Origin: CAWDZK01 sp963807005
Lineage (GTDB): Bacteria; Actinomycetota; Actinomycetes; JACCUZ01
Assembly: GCA_963807005.1 (NCBI GenBank)
Contig: CAWDZK010000006.1
Location: 124,001-188,000, forward strand
Direction: 5' to 3'
DNA: 64,000 nucleotides
Every line of letters begins with the position of its first letter. The first letter of the stretch is position 1. Under the pieces are notes generated by a model that ran no database searches, was not told the DNA's origin, and saw only the letters and a list, made by a program, of their open reading frames with translations. A program made the position numbers and the translations under genes. Below, one piece after another: positions 51,217 through 58,638 of the stretch.

Positions 51217-51654
51217 GTGTCCGTCCAGGAGCCGACCGACCGCAGGGGGCTGCGTGTCCTGCCCTTCGACGAGTGCCTGCTCCTGCTCCGCAGGGCCGGA
51301 GTGGGACGGGTGGCATTCGTCCATGACGGTGAGCCCGAGGTACTGCCGGTGACGTTCGGGATGGACGGCACCGCGCCGGTCTTCCGCACCTCGTGGGGGT
51401 CCAAGTTCGACGGGGCCGCCAGCGGCGGTCTGGTGGCCCTCGAGACGGACTGGGTCGACGAGCCGGGCGGGCGAGCGGGCAGCGTCGTGGTCAAGGGCAC
51501 CGCTGCCGTCGACTACGACGAGGACGCGATCGCTCGCTACGAGGCTCTCGGCGTGCCCATCTGGGTGCCGGCCGGGTCGGAGATGTTCTGGGTCCGGGTC
51601 CAGCCCGAGAGCGTCACCGGCCGCGAACTCGTGCTGCCGTCAGCGTCGCGCTAG
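51217..51654 (+). CDS. Pyridoxamine 5'-phosphate oxidase-like flavin-fold protein (2)
   Basis: A 145-residue split-barrel protein: RGLRVLPFDECLLLLRRAGVGRVAFV, then VLPVTFGMDGTAPVFRT and VVVKGTAAVDYD. It resembles actinobacterial FMN-binding proteins of the DosR regulon (Rv3129/Rv0080 type). GTG 51217 is 8 nt after GGAGG (51204-51208); GTG 51202 and 51208 are poorer choices. It is divergent from dosS. Confidence 0.84.
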   Translation: MSVQEPTDRRGLRVLPFDECLLLLRRAGVGRVAFVHDGEPEVLPVTFGMDGTAPVFRTSWGSKFDGAASGGLVALETDWVDEPGGRAGSVVVKGTAAVDYDEDAIARYEALGVPIWVPAGSEMFWVRVQPESVTGRELVLPSASR

Positions 51655-51855
51655 GGAACGAGCGCTCCCGGCGGGCTTCTGTCCACGATGGTGGCGGGAG
51701 GGACCGGCGCCGCTTAGGTGGCGTCACGAGGTGCACGGTGGGCGCGGGAAGCGCTGCTCTGTGCCTGTGGTTAGGTCCCTTCCGCCACCTCCATCAGACA
51801 CCAGCCGGGGCGCTCTGACCAGGGTCGTTCGGCCCGCGTTGGTGCCGCTCGGCGG

Positions 51856-52368
51856 TCACACGAAGATGATCTGGGCGCCGCTCGTCATCTCGATGAAGTC
51901 GGCCGCGCTGATGATGTCCTCGACACCGTCGTAGAGGTCGTCCATCGCGAGGTGCTGCATGTCCGCGGACATCCGGCAGGCCCACAGGTGGCCGCCGGAG
52001 TCGACGATCTGCTCGAGGAACTCGGGTACCTCCGGCACGCCGATCTCCGCGATCGACTTCTTCAGCTTCGAGGTCGCCAGCGTGGTCATCCAGGGCAGTC
52101 CACCGAGGCCCTGCGGCATGTGGGTGGCGGTGTTGCCGAGCATGGTGAACTTGAGGTCGGCCATCGTCTTCTTGTTGATCAGCTCGAAGCCCCAGAACGT
52201 GAAGAACATGTGGGTCTCGATGCCCTCGCCGAGTGCGGCGTTGGCCAGCACCAGGCCCGGGTAGGCCATGTCGAGGCTGCCCTTCGAGCAGATGATGGCG
52301 AGCTTGCGGCCGGTCTCCTGCTCGCCGAACTGCGGGACGATCGGTGCGGTGGACGTGGTGCTGGTCAT
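51856..52368 (-). CDS. DsrE2-like sulfur carrier
   Basis: A 170-residue DsrE-family protein: KLAIICSKGSLDMAYPGLVLANAAL, THMFFTFWGFELINKK, and the conserved Cys in GGHLWACRMSADMQHL. It resembles the protein encoded at 17741-18238 but is a distinct paralogue. ATG 52368 follows GAGGAAGGA; the in-frame GTG 52395 would overlap the DsrC stop by 4 nt. It is last in the USP-SQR-DsrC-DsrE operon. Confidence 0.87.
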   Translation of the reverse strand: MTSTTSTAPIVPQFGEQETGRKLAIICSKGSLDMAYPGLVLANAALGEGIETHMFFTFWGFELINKKTMADLKFTMLGNTATHMPQGLGGLPWMTTLATSKLKKSIAEIGVPEVPEFLEQIVDSGGHLWACRMSADMQHLAMDDLYDGVEDIISAADFIEMTSGAQIIFV

Positions 52369-52391
52369 CGCGGGTCCTTCCTCGGTCGCGG

Positions 52392-52712
52392 TCACACGCA
52401 GCCGCGCGGCTTGGGCAGCCCGGCGACGTAGGCCATCTTCTTGGCCGGCTTGACGGGGAAGAGCGCGAACAACGTGCGGGTCGGCACGCCGGCGCCCGTC
52501 GTCACCCGACGGAGCGTCGCGGTCTCGCCGTGCTCGAGGAAGTCCGAGCGCAGGAACGCGAGGATCCGCAGGTGCTCAGGGGTGAGCTCGATCCCGATCT
52601 GGTCTGCGAGCACCCGGGCCAGGTCCTCGTCCCACTCGTCGTAGGAGGTGAGAAAGCCTTCGGCGTCGACGTGCACGTCGTGCCCGGCAATGGTGGTGAC
52701 GGTCATGCTCAT
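52392..52712 (-). CDS. DsrC/TusE-family sulfur relay protein
   Basis: A 106-residue protein: LTSYDEWDEDLARVLADQIGI, LTPEHLRILAFLRSDF and the C-terminal arm AGLPKPRGCV. The penultimate Cys that carries sulfur is present. The second DsrC cysteine, ten residues earlier, is Tyr here, so the protein is of the single-Cys TusE type and cannot form the DsrC trisulfide. ATG 52712 overlaps the SQR stop (ATGA). With DsrE next door it probably takes sulfur released by SQR. Confidence 0.85.
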   Translation of the reverse strand: MSMTVTTIAGHDVHVDAEGFLTSYDEWDEDLARVLADQIGIELTPEHLRILAFLRSDFLEHGETATLRRVTTGAGVPTRTLFALFPVKPAKKMAYVAGLPKPRGCV

Positions 52713-54010
52713 GCCTCCGTGTTCTCGGGGTTCTCGAGCTGCTTGCCGGCCATGCTCATGTTGGCCGGCAGGGGTAGCGATCGTCCGGGCAGCAACAGGT
52801 TCCAGTAGGCCCAGCGGAACGCGAGCTTGCCCCAGTGGTTGACCCGGGTCTCCTTCAGCAGCCGGAACGGTCCGACGTGCGGCACCGGGTAGGTACCGGG
52901 GAGGGGCTGGGTGTCGTAGTTGAAGTCCAGCAGCATCGCCCGGCCGTCGCCGGACTCGACGAAGCAGTTGGCGTGGCCGTCGAACTCGTGGGTCATCGGT
53001 CGCCCCGCGATGTGCTCGAGGAAGTTCTCGACGAAGACGTCGATCGAGAAGTGCGCCACCGACCCCGCCTTGGAGGTGGGGATGTCGGACGCGTCGCCGA
53101 GAGCGAAGACGTCGTCGTACCCGGTCGCCAGGCTGGTACGCCGGTCCACGGGGACGAGGTTGAGCTCGTCCCCCAGCCCGGACTTCGCCACGAACTCGGC
53201 ACCGAGGTTCGGGGGGACCGTGATCAGCAGGTCGAACGGAAGGGTGCGGCCGTCGTACGAGCTCAGCGTCCGTGCCTCGGGGTCGACGGCGTCGACGACG
53301 AAGTCGGGCTCGAGCCCGATGCCCCTCGTGGCGAGCAGGTGCCCGAGCCGCTGGGACGCAACAGGTTTGGTGAACGCGCCGTCCAGCGGCGTGACGTAGG
53401 TGAGCTCGACGGCGTCCCGGTGCCCGAGCCGGCGGAACCGGTCGTCGAGCAGGAACGCGAGCTCGAGCGGGGCGACGGGGCACTTGATCGGCATCTCAGC
53501 CACGTGGACGAGGACCCGACCGCCGGTGAAGCCGTTGAGCGCCTCACGCAGGGCGATGCTGCCGTCGATCGTGTAGAAGTCGTGGGCGCTGCGGCGCCAG
53601 ACCCGGTCGTCGAGCAGCCCGGGGACCTGCTCGGGACGCGGGGTGACGCCGGTCGCGACCACCAGCTGGTCGTAGTCCAGCCGGGTCCCGTCGACGAGCA
53701 CCACCTGGTGCTCGTCGGTGCTCACGTGGTCCACCTCGCCCCGGCGCAGGTCCACGCCGTTGACGAGGCACGCCTCGACAGGGCGCTCCAGCTGCTCCCT
53801 CCGGTAGCCGCCGAACGGCAGGAACAGGTAGCCCGGCTGGTACCGGTGCACGGCCTCCGGCTCCACGACCACGATCTCCCAGCCGGCATCCAGCCGCCGG
53901 CGGAGCCGGTTGGCGACCATGGTTCCTGCGGTGCCCGCCCCGAGCACGAGCACGGTGCGAGCACCAGGGCCCGGTCCCGGGCGGCTTGTCTCGTCAGAAC
54001 CGTGGGACAT
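52709..54010 (-). CDS. sqr: Sulfide:quinone oxidoreductase-like flavoprotein
   Basis: A 433-residue FAD protein. The dinucleotide fold TVLVLGAGTAGTMVANRL starts near residue 20, and GYDDVFALGDASDIPTSKAGSVAHF is the second FAD motif. Redox cysteines are visible in MPIKCPVAPLELAF and ANCFVESG, matching two of the three SQR cysteines. The C-terminal amphipathic region (WGKLAFRWAYWNLLLPGRSLPL) should sit in the membrane. It oxidises sulfide to sulfane sulfur with electrons to quinone. The start overlaps the USP 7 stop by 17 nt, and DsrC follows with a 4-nt overlap. Confidence 0.88.
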   Translation of the reverse strand: MSHGSDETSRPGPGPGARTVLVLGAGTAGTMVANRLRRRLDAGWEIVVVEPEAVHRYQPGYLFLPFGGYRREQLERPVEACLVNGVDLRRGEVDHVSTDEHQVVLVDGTRLDYDQLVVATGVTPRPEQVPGLLDDRVWRRSAHDFYTIDGSIALREALNGFTGGRVLVHVAEMPIKCPVAPLELAFLLDDRFRRLGHRDAVELTYVTPLDGAFTKPVASQRLGHLLATRGIGLEPDFVVDAVDPEARTLSSYDGRTLPFDLLITVPPNLGAEFVAKSGLGDELNLVPVDRRTSLATGYDDVFALGDASDIPTSKAGSVAHFSIDVFVENFLEHIAGRPMTHEFDGHANCFVESGDGRAMLLDFNYDTQPLPGTYPVPHVGPFRLLKETRVNHWGKLAFRWAYWNLLLPGRSLPLPANMSMAGKQLENPENTEA

Positions 54011-54494
54011 CAGGCACCTCGATCTGGAGCTCGGACGGGTCGGCGTGGACGGTGACGAGCTGGGGCGCCGGTGGCGGGACCGCCACGACGGGGCACGCGG
54101 CGTGTGAGAGCACGTAGTGGCTGATCGAGCCGTGCAGTACCCGGCCCAGTCCGCGGTGCTCGTGCGTACCGACGACCAGGACGCAGTCGTCGTCCGCGGC
54201 CGCCGCAGCGACCAGGGTCGGTCCGGGCGCGCCCTCGATGACTTCCAGCCGCCAGGTCACCGAGCTGTCGTCGCGGTCGAGTCGGGCCGTCCACTGCTCG
54301 GCCGCCTTGCGTGCGGCCTGCTCCTCCTCGTGCCGGATCTCTGCGACCGGCACGTAGGCCGACGCGGCGTCCGGTCGCCAGGTGTGGACCACGCGCAGCG
54401 TGCGCCCGGTCGTCCTGGCGAGGTCCCAGGCCCAGACCAGAGCCTGCGCTGCAGCGTCCGACTCGTCCAGTCCGACGACGATGGTTGCGCTCAT
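53994..54494 (-). CDS. Single-domain universal stress protein (USP 7)
   Basis: A 166-residue Usp protein: TIVVGLDESDAAAQALVWAWDLA and LVVGTHEHRGLGRVLHGSISHYVLSHAACPVVAV. It shares the GTHEHxG loop with USP 6. ATG 54494 follows GAGAGAAGG. As first gene of the SQR operon it brings sulfide oxidation under the same promoter as a stress protein. Confidence 0.9.
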   Translation of the reverse strand: MSATIVVGLDESDAAAQALVWAWDLARTTGRTLRVVHTWRPDAASAYVPVAEIRHEEEQAARKAAEQWTARLDRDDSSVTWRLEVIEGAPGPTLVAAAAADDDCVLVVGTHEHRGLGRVLHGSISHYVLSHAACPVVAVPPPAPQLVTVHADPSELQIEVPDVPRF

Positions 54495-54547
54495 GCCACC
54501 TTCTCTCCCTCACGGCCAGCGTGGTGGCCCGGCGGCACTTGCCGGTA

Positions 54548-54608
54548 CCGACCAAGGGCCCGCGTCCGCAGGACCACCGACCGGGGGCCGGCGACGGACC
54601 AAGGGCCT
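54548..54608. promoter_or_regulatory. DosR-like boxes between the SQR operon and DUF1918 gene
   Basis: CCGACCAAGGGCCC (54548-54561) and CGGACCAAGGGCCT (54595-54608). On the minus strand CACGCT lies about 25 nt beyond the first box, toward USP 7. The rightward -10 is not clear. Confidence 0.5.
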
Positions 54609-54686
54609 CTTGCCCGTCGGCGGCGCGGGCGGGAGGGTGGGGGTGGGCCCGGATCGGGTCCGACCCGGAACGTGGAGGAGGCTGCC

Positions 54687-54890
54687 GTGCGCGCAGAGGT
54701 CGGCGACCAGATCATCATCAGGAGCGCCCACGTCGACGAGCCGGTCCGGGACGGCGAGGTCCTGGAGGTACGGGGACCGGACGGCGGCCCGCCCTACCGG
54801 GTGCGGTGGGCCGACACCGGCCACGACGCGCTGTTCTTCCCCGGGCCGGACGCCACCGTGCACCACCTGCACGAGCCGGGGAAGGGCTGA
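54687..54890 (+). CDS. DUF1918 small protein
   Basis: A 67-residue SH3-like barrel: VGDQIIIRSAHVDEPVRDGEVLEVRGPDGGPPYRVRW, then TGHDALFFPGPDA. In M. tuberculosis DUF1918 members include Rv0569, a DosR-regulon protein of unknown role. GTG 54687 follows GGAGGAG. DosR-like boxes upstream support membership here. Confidence 0.87.
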   Translation: MRAEVGDQIIIRSAHVDEPVRDGEVLEVRGPDGGPPYRVRWADTGHDALFFPGPDATVHHLHEPGKG

Positions 54891-54954
54891 CGGCTGCCGA
54901 GGAACGGGCCGCGGGCCGGCCCGCCCCTCGACAGCGACTGTTGTCGCGGAGCTG

Positions 54955-55950
54955 TCAGCAGCTCAGCGCGCGGGGCCTCGACCGCGGGCTGGAGCACGTG
55001 TCCTGACCGGCGCCACCGCGGATCTGGTCGACTCCCGGCCCTCCGACGAGGACGTCGTCGCCGCCGCGGCCCTTGATCAGGTCCTCGCCGTAGCCGCCGT
55101 AGTACCGGTCCGCGTCCAGCGACGTCACCTTGTCCCGGAGGTCGTCGGCACCCTTGTTGCCGTACCCGACGTCGCTGCCCGTGTAGCCACGGACGATGTC
55201 ATCTCCGGGCCCGCCGGCCATCCGGTCGTCGCCCTGACGCCCGTACAGCCGGTCGTCGTCCGGCCCGCCCTCCAGGGTGTCGTCCCCGTAGCTGCCCCAG
55301 AGCGAGTTCAGCCCGTCCTGGCCCCGCAGGGTGTCGGCCCCGCTGCCGCCGTGGAGGAACTCGACCGTGCCGGCGGTCCGCGGGTCGTCGGCCGGCACGC
55401 CGACGTTGTCGCCGCCGAGGATCAGGTCGTCGCCTGCGTCGCCGTACAGCTTGTCGGTGCCGCCCTGGCCGTCGATGCGGTCGTCGCCGGCGCCGCCGTG
55501 GACGACGTCGAAGCCGGTCGTCACCGCCTCGGCGTTGTCGCTGGTCTTCTGCAGCGAGTTGTCGCCCGCGCAGATGACGTCGTCGCCACCCAGGCCGTCG
55601 ATGGTGTCGCCACCGCCGAGCCCGAGGATGACGTCGTTGCCCGGGGTGCCGGTCAGCGTGTCGGCCTTGTCGGTGCCCAGGATGGTCGGGACCAGGCCGA
55701 AGCAGGTGAGCGGCACGGGAGTTCCCGTCGGGCTGGCGGTCGGAACAGTCGTCGGCGTGCCGGTCGGGCCGCCGGTGGCGGTCGCGGTGCCGGTGCCGTT
55801 CGGCGTGGTCGCGGCGGGCGCGGCGGGCGCGGCGCCGGTGGCGGCGCCGCTGGTCGTGGCCCCGACGAACAGCGCGGCGGTGCCGAGCAGGCCCGCCGCG
55901 CCGGTGGCCAGCAGCGTCGAGCGCAGGGGTGCGAAGGACTGTCGTGACAT
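54955..55950 (-). CDS. Secreted RTX-type calcium-binding repeat protein
   Basis: A 331-residue protein. A signal peptide (residues 1-37) is followed by a Thr/Pro/Gly-rich linker (about 38-78) and about ten hemolysin-type repeats of the GGxGxDxLxG kind (for example GGGDTIDGLGGDDVI, GGAGDDRIDG, GGPGDDIVRG). It ends in a short Cys-containing tail. Calcium would fold the repeats into a beta-roll outside the cell. No type I secretion genes are near, and the N-terminal signal suggests Sec export. ATG 55950. Confidence 0.85.
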   Translation of the reverse strand: MSRQSFAPLRSTLLATGAAGLLGTAALFVGATTSGAATGAAPAAPAATTPNGTGTATATGGPTGTPTTVPTASPTGTPVPLTCFGLVPTILGTDKADTLTGTPGNDVILGLGGGDTIDGLGGDDVICAGDNSLQKTSDNAEAVTTGFDVVHGGAGDDRIDGQGGTDKLYGDAGDDLILGGDNVGVPADDPRTAGTVEFLHGGSGADTLRGQDGLNSLWGSYGDDTLEGGPDDDRLYGRQGDDRMAGGPGDDIVRGYTGSDVGYGNKGADDLRDKVTSLDADRYYGGYGEDLIKGRGGDDVLVGGPGVDQIRGGAGQDTCSSPRSRPRALSC

Positions 55951-56099
55951 CAGGTGGATCCCCGTCGAGTTGGAGTCGGTACCCCACCAAGGACGGGGTG
56001 GGCCAGCGACGGGTTCGGACGAATGCGGCAGAACGGTCACGCTCGCCGCCGGCGGGACGGATCTGCCGACCGGGCGTACGGCGTGGAAGGCTGACCCGC

Positions 56100-57134
56100 A
56101 TGTCCACTCCCGCGTGGGTCGTCGTCGGCATCGACAACGGCGGCACCAGCAACAACGCCACCGTCCTCGGCCCCGACGGCACCTTCCGGGTCGACCGCCT
56201 GGTCGAGGTGCCGAGCCGGGTCACCGAGGGGCCCGAGGTCGCGGTGGCCGCGATGGTCGAGGCGCTGGACACGGTCCTCGGCGTGACGGGCACCGAGCGC
56301 TCGGCGGTCCGGGCGGTCGGACTGGACACTCCGGGACCGGCCAGCGCCGACGGCGTGATCTCCTCGAAGGGCTCGACGAACTTCTCCTCCCCCGAGTGGT
56401 GGGGGTTCGACGTCCGGGGCGCGCTGGAACGCCGACTCGGCGTTCCAGTCGTCTACAACAACGACGGGAACGCGGCGGCGTTGTACGCCCACCATGCGCA
56501 CTTCGGGCCCGAGGCCGCGCGTCGGTCGTCGGTGTCGGCCGTGGTCGGGACCGGGCTCGGCGGCGGTGTGGTCGAGCGTGGGCAGGTGGTCCGCGGAGCG
56601 GCCGGGATGGCGGGCGAGCTGGGGCACATTCGCATCCCGCTGGACGGCCTGCTCGAAGACGGCCAGCCGGCGCCGCGGTGCAACTGCGGGAACGTCGGCG
56701 ACGTCGAGAGCATCGCGTCGCTGACCGGGATCCTGAAGAACCTGCTGCCGTTCTGGCTGTCCCGGCACCCCGAGCACCACCTCGCCGGGCTCGAGCCGGG
56801 GGAGGCGGCCAAGGCCGTGCGGGGGCTTGCGGTGGCGGGCGACGAGCTGGCGCTGGCGATCTTCGCCCAGCAGGCGGCCGCGCTGGGCCGGCTGTTCACC
56901 GTCGCGGCGAACTTCACCGACCCGCACGCCTACTTCGTCGGTGGCGGCGTGGTCGAGGCCGAGGCGCACTTCCGCGAGTGGTTCCTCGACCGGGTGCAGG
57001 CGGGGACCGACCTGCGAGCGGAGCAGCGCCGGATCGCGAGCTTCGCGGTGATCCCGGAGCTGGACATGGCTGGAGCCCGCGGCGCGGCTGTCGCGGCGCT
57101 CGCGGTCGCCGCCCGCCAGTCGTCCGACGACTGA
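56100..57134 (+). CDS. ROK-family sugar kinase
   Basis: A 344-residue ASKHA protein: VVVGIDNGGTSNNATVL phosphate loop, NNDGNAAALYAH with the catalytic Asp, GTGLGGGVVERG, and AGELGHIRIP. The ROK zinc motif CxCGxxGCxE reads CNCGNVGDVES, so the third Cys is Asp and zinc binding may be altered. The sugar is unknown; glucose-like. ATG 56100 is divergent from the RTX gene. Confidence 0.85.
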   Translation: MSTPAWVVVGIDNGGTSNNATVLGPDGTFRVDRLVEVPSRVTEGPEVAVAAMVEALDTVLGVTGTERSAVRAVGLDTPGPASADGVISSKGSTNFSSPEWWGFDVRGALERRLGVPVVYNNDGNAAALYAHHAHFGPEAARRSSVSAVVGTGLGGGVVERGQVVRGAAGMAGELGHIRIPLDGLLEDGQPAPRCNCGNVGDVESIASLTGILKNLLPFWLSRHPEHHLAGLEPGEAAKAVRGLAVAGDELALAIFAQQAAALGRLFTVAANFTDPHAYFVGGGVVEAEAHFREWFLDRVQAGTDLRAEQRRIASFAVIPELDMAGARGAAVAALAVAARQSSDD

Positions 57135-57148
57135 GGAGCTGCCTCGAC

Positions 57149-57253
57149 GTGCGCACCCGACTGGTCGGCGCCCCGGAGGCGTTGGAGTTCGTCCGTCGCC
57201 TCGCCTTCGACCCGCCGACCGCAGCCTTCGACGCCGCCTTCTCCAGCAGCTGA
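57149..57253 (+). CDS. Possible 34-residue peptide
   Basis: GTG 57149 with GAGGAG nearby reads VRTRLVGAPEALEFVRRLAF and ends after 34 codons, in the gap between the ROK and membrane genes. The composition looks coding, but no family is known. It may be a remnant. Confidence 0.25.
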   Translation: MRTRLVGAPEALEFVRRLAFDPPTAAFDAAFSSS

Positions 57254-57309
57254 CCTCCGAGGTGCGACGCTGTCGCCGTGACAGCGCTCCTCCGCACCTC
57301 CGGCCGACG

Positions 57310-58005
57310 GTGACGACCGGCAAGGCGGCCCGCCAGCACCCTGGTGAGTCGCGGTACCCCGCGGCGGCGGCCGTCGTCGTCGCCGTCGCGCTCTACGCAC
57401 TGCTGCCCAGCGCCCTGCAGATCGGGCCTCGCTTCCTGGTGCCGGTCCTCGAGGCCGCGCTCTTCGTCCCGCTCCTGGTGGGCAACCCGTCCCGGATGAC
57501 CCGCCAGACGCGAGCACTGCGCGTCGCGTCCATCGCACTGATCCTGCTCATCGCCGCCACCAACACCGTCGCGCTCGGGTTGCTGGTGGATGAGCTGGTC
57601 CACGGCGCGGCCAAGGGGGGCGGCGCACTGCTGCTCGGCGCGGCCCAGGTCTGGCTCACGAACGTCATCGTGTTCGCCCTGGCGTTCTGGGAGCTCGACC
57701 GTGGCGGCCCGGTGCTGCGGACCCGCGCCCCACGGGCCGACCTCCCCCCGGCGGACTTCAGGTTCCCGCAGGACGAGGACCACGACGCCGTCGACGAGGT
57801 CGCGTCCCGGTCAGCAGCAAGATCCGACTGGGCCCCCGGGTTCTTGGACTACCTCTACGTCTCGACGACGAACTCCTCCGCGTTCAGCCCCACCGACACC
57901 ATGCCGCTCTCGCACCGGGTCAAGCTGCTGATGGCGGTCCAGTCCGTCTCCGCACTGATGCTGTCCGTGCTCGTCATCGCCCGCGGGGTCAGCCTGCTGG
58001 GCTGA
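57310..58005 (+). CDS. DUF1345-like integral membrane protein
   Basis: About 231 residues with roughly five to six membrane segments: AAAAVVVAVALYALL, FLVPVLEAALFVPLLVG, ASIALILLIAATNTVALG, VWLTNVIVFALAFWELD and VQSVSALMLSVLVIARGV. Conserved-looking features are FWELDRGGP and a YVSTTNSSAFSPTDTMPLS loop, as in small ion-channel-like membrane proteins. The start is uncertain: GTG 57310 or 57262. The end overlaps the convergent methyltransferase by 17 nt. Confidence 0.7.
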   Translation: MTTGKAARQHPGESRYPAAAAVVVAVALYALLPSALQIGPRFLVPVLEAALFVPLLVGNPSRMTRQTRALRVASIALILLIAATNTVALGLLVDELVHGAAKGGGALLLGAAQVWLTNVIVFALAFWELDRGGPVLRTRAPRADLPPADFRFPQDEDHDAVDEVASRSAARSDWAPGFLDYLYVSTTNSSAFSPTDTMPLSHRVKLLMAVQSVSALMLSVLVIARGVSLLG

Positions 58006-58603
58006 CCGGCTCCGGCGGCCGGCCGTGCACGCTGACCGCGTACCCGGCCCGCGGCTCCCACGGGTCGCCCTCCCAGGTCGACAGCCGGCGCACCGGCCGG
58101 AGCCCGGCTGCCGCGCACCACTCGTCGTACGCCGCGATGTCGAGCACCGCTCCTGCGGGCGGCAGGTGCGCGCGGTCCAGCCCGAAGCCGGCGACCAGCA
58201 GACCCCCGGCCGCGACGTGCGCGGCGACCCGCGCCACCACGACCGGCTCGGTCCCCTCGGCGACGAGCGGGACGATGTTCCCCGCCATCACCACCACGTC
58301 GTACGGCGGATCGCCGGCTGCCAGCAGGTCGAGGCTCGCCAGGTCGGCCTGCACCCAGCGCAGCCCCGGAGCGCGTTGCCGGGCGACCTCGAGCATCGAC
58401 GCGTCGAGGTCGACACCGGTGCAGTCGTAGCCGAGCTCGGCGAGCCGGATGGCGACCCGGCCGGTCCCGCACCCGGCGTCCAGGATCCGCGACCCGGGCG
58501 GCACCAGGGCCGCGCAGAACGCCGCCTCGCCGTGCACGTCGGCGCCCGTGGCCGCTCGCTCGTCGAAGCGCCGGGCGTAGTCGCGTGCACCGGCACCTCC
58601 CAT
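57989..58603 (-). CDS. Class I SAM methyltransferase
   Basis: A 204-residue methyltransferase: SRILDAGCGTGRVAIRLAELGYDCTGVDLD is the SAM site, followed by VQADLASLDL and VVVMAGNIVPLV. ATG 58603 with GGTGGAG upstream is chosen over GTG 58624. It is divergent from hglS, 35 nt apart. The substrate is unknown. Confidence 0.84.
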   Translation of the reverse strand: MGGAGARDYARRFDERAATGADVHGEAAFCAALVPPGSRILDAGCGTGRVAIRLAELGYDCTGVDLDASMLEVARQRAPGLRWVQADLASLDLLAAGDPPYDVVVMAGNIVPLVAEGTEPVVVARVAAHVAAGGLLVAGFGLDRAHLPPAGAVLDIAAYDEWCAAAGLRPVRRLSTWEGDPWEPRAGYAVSVHGRPPEPVSPAG

Positions 58604-58638
58604 GGCGTCACTCCACCTGGTCACGACAGACTCCCTCC

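Noticed and set aside
54901..54960. Further small genes after the DUF1918 gene
   Set aside because: Only 64 nt separate it from the end of the RTX gene; no start with a ribosome-binding site.
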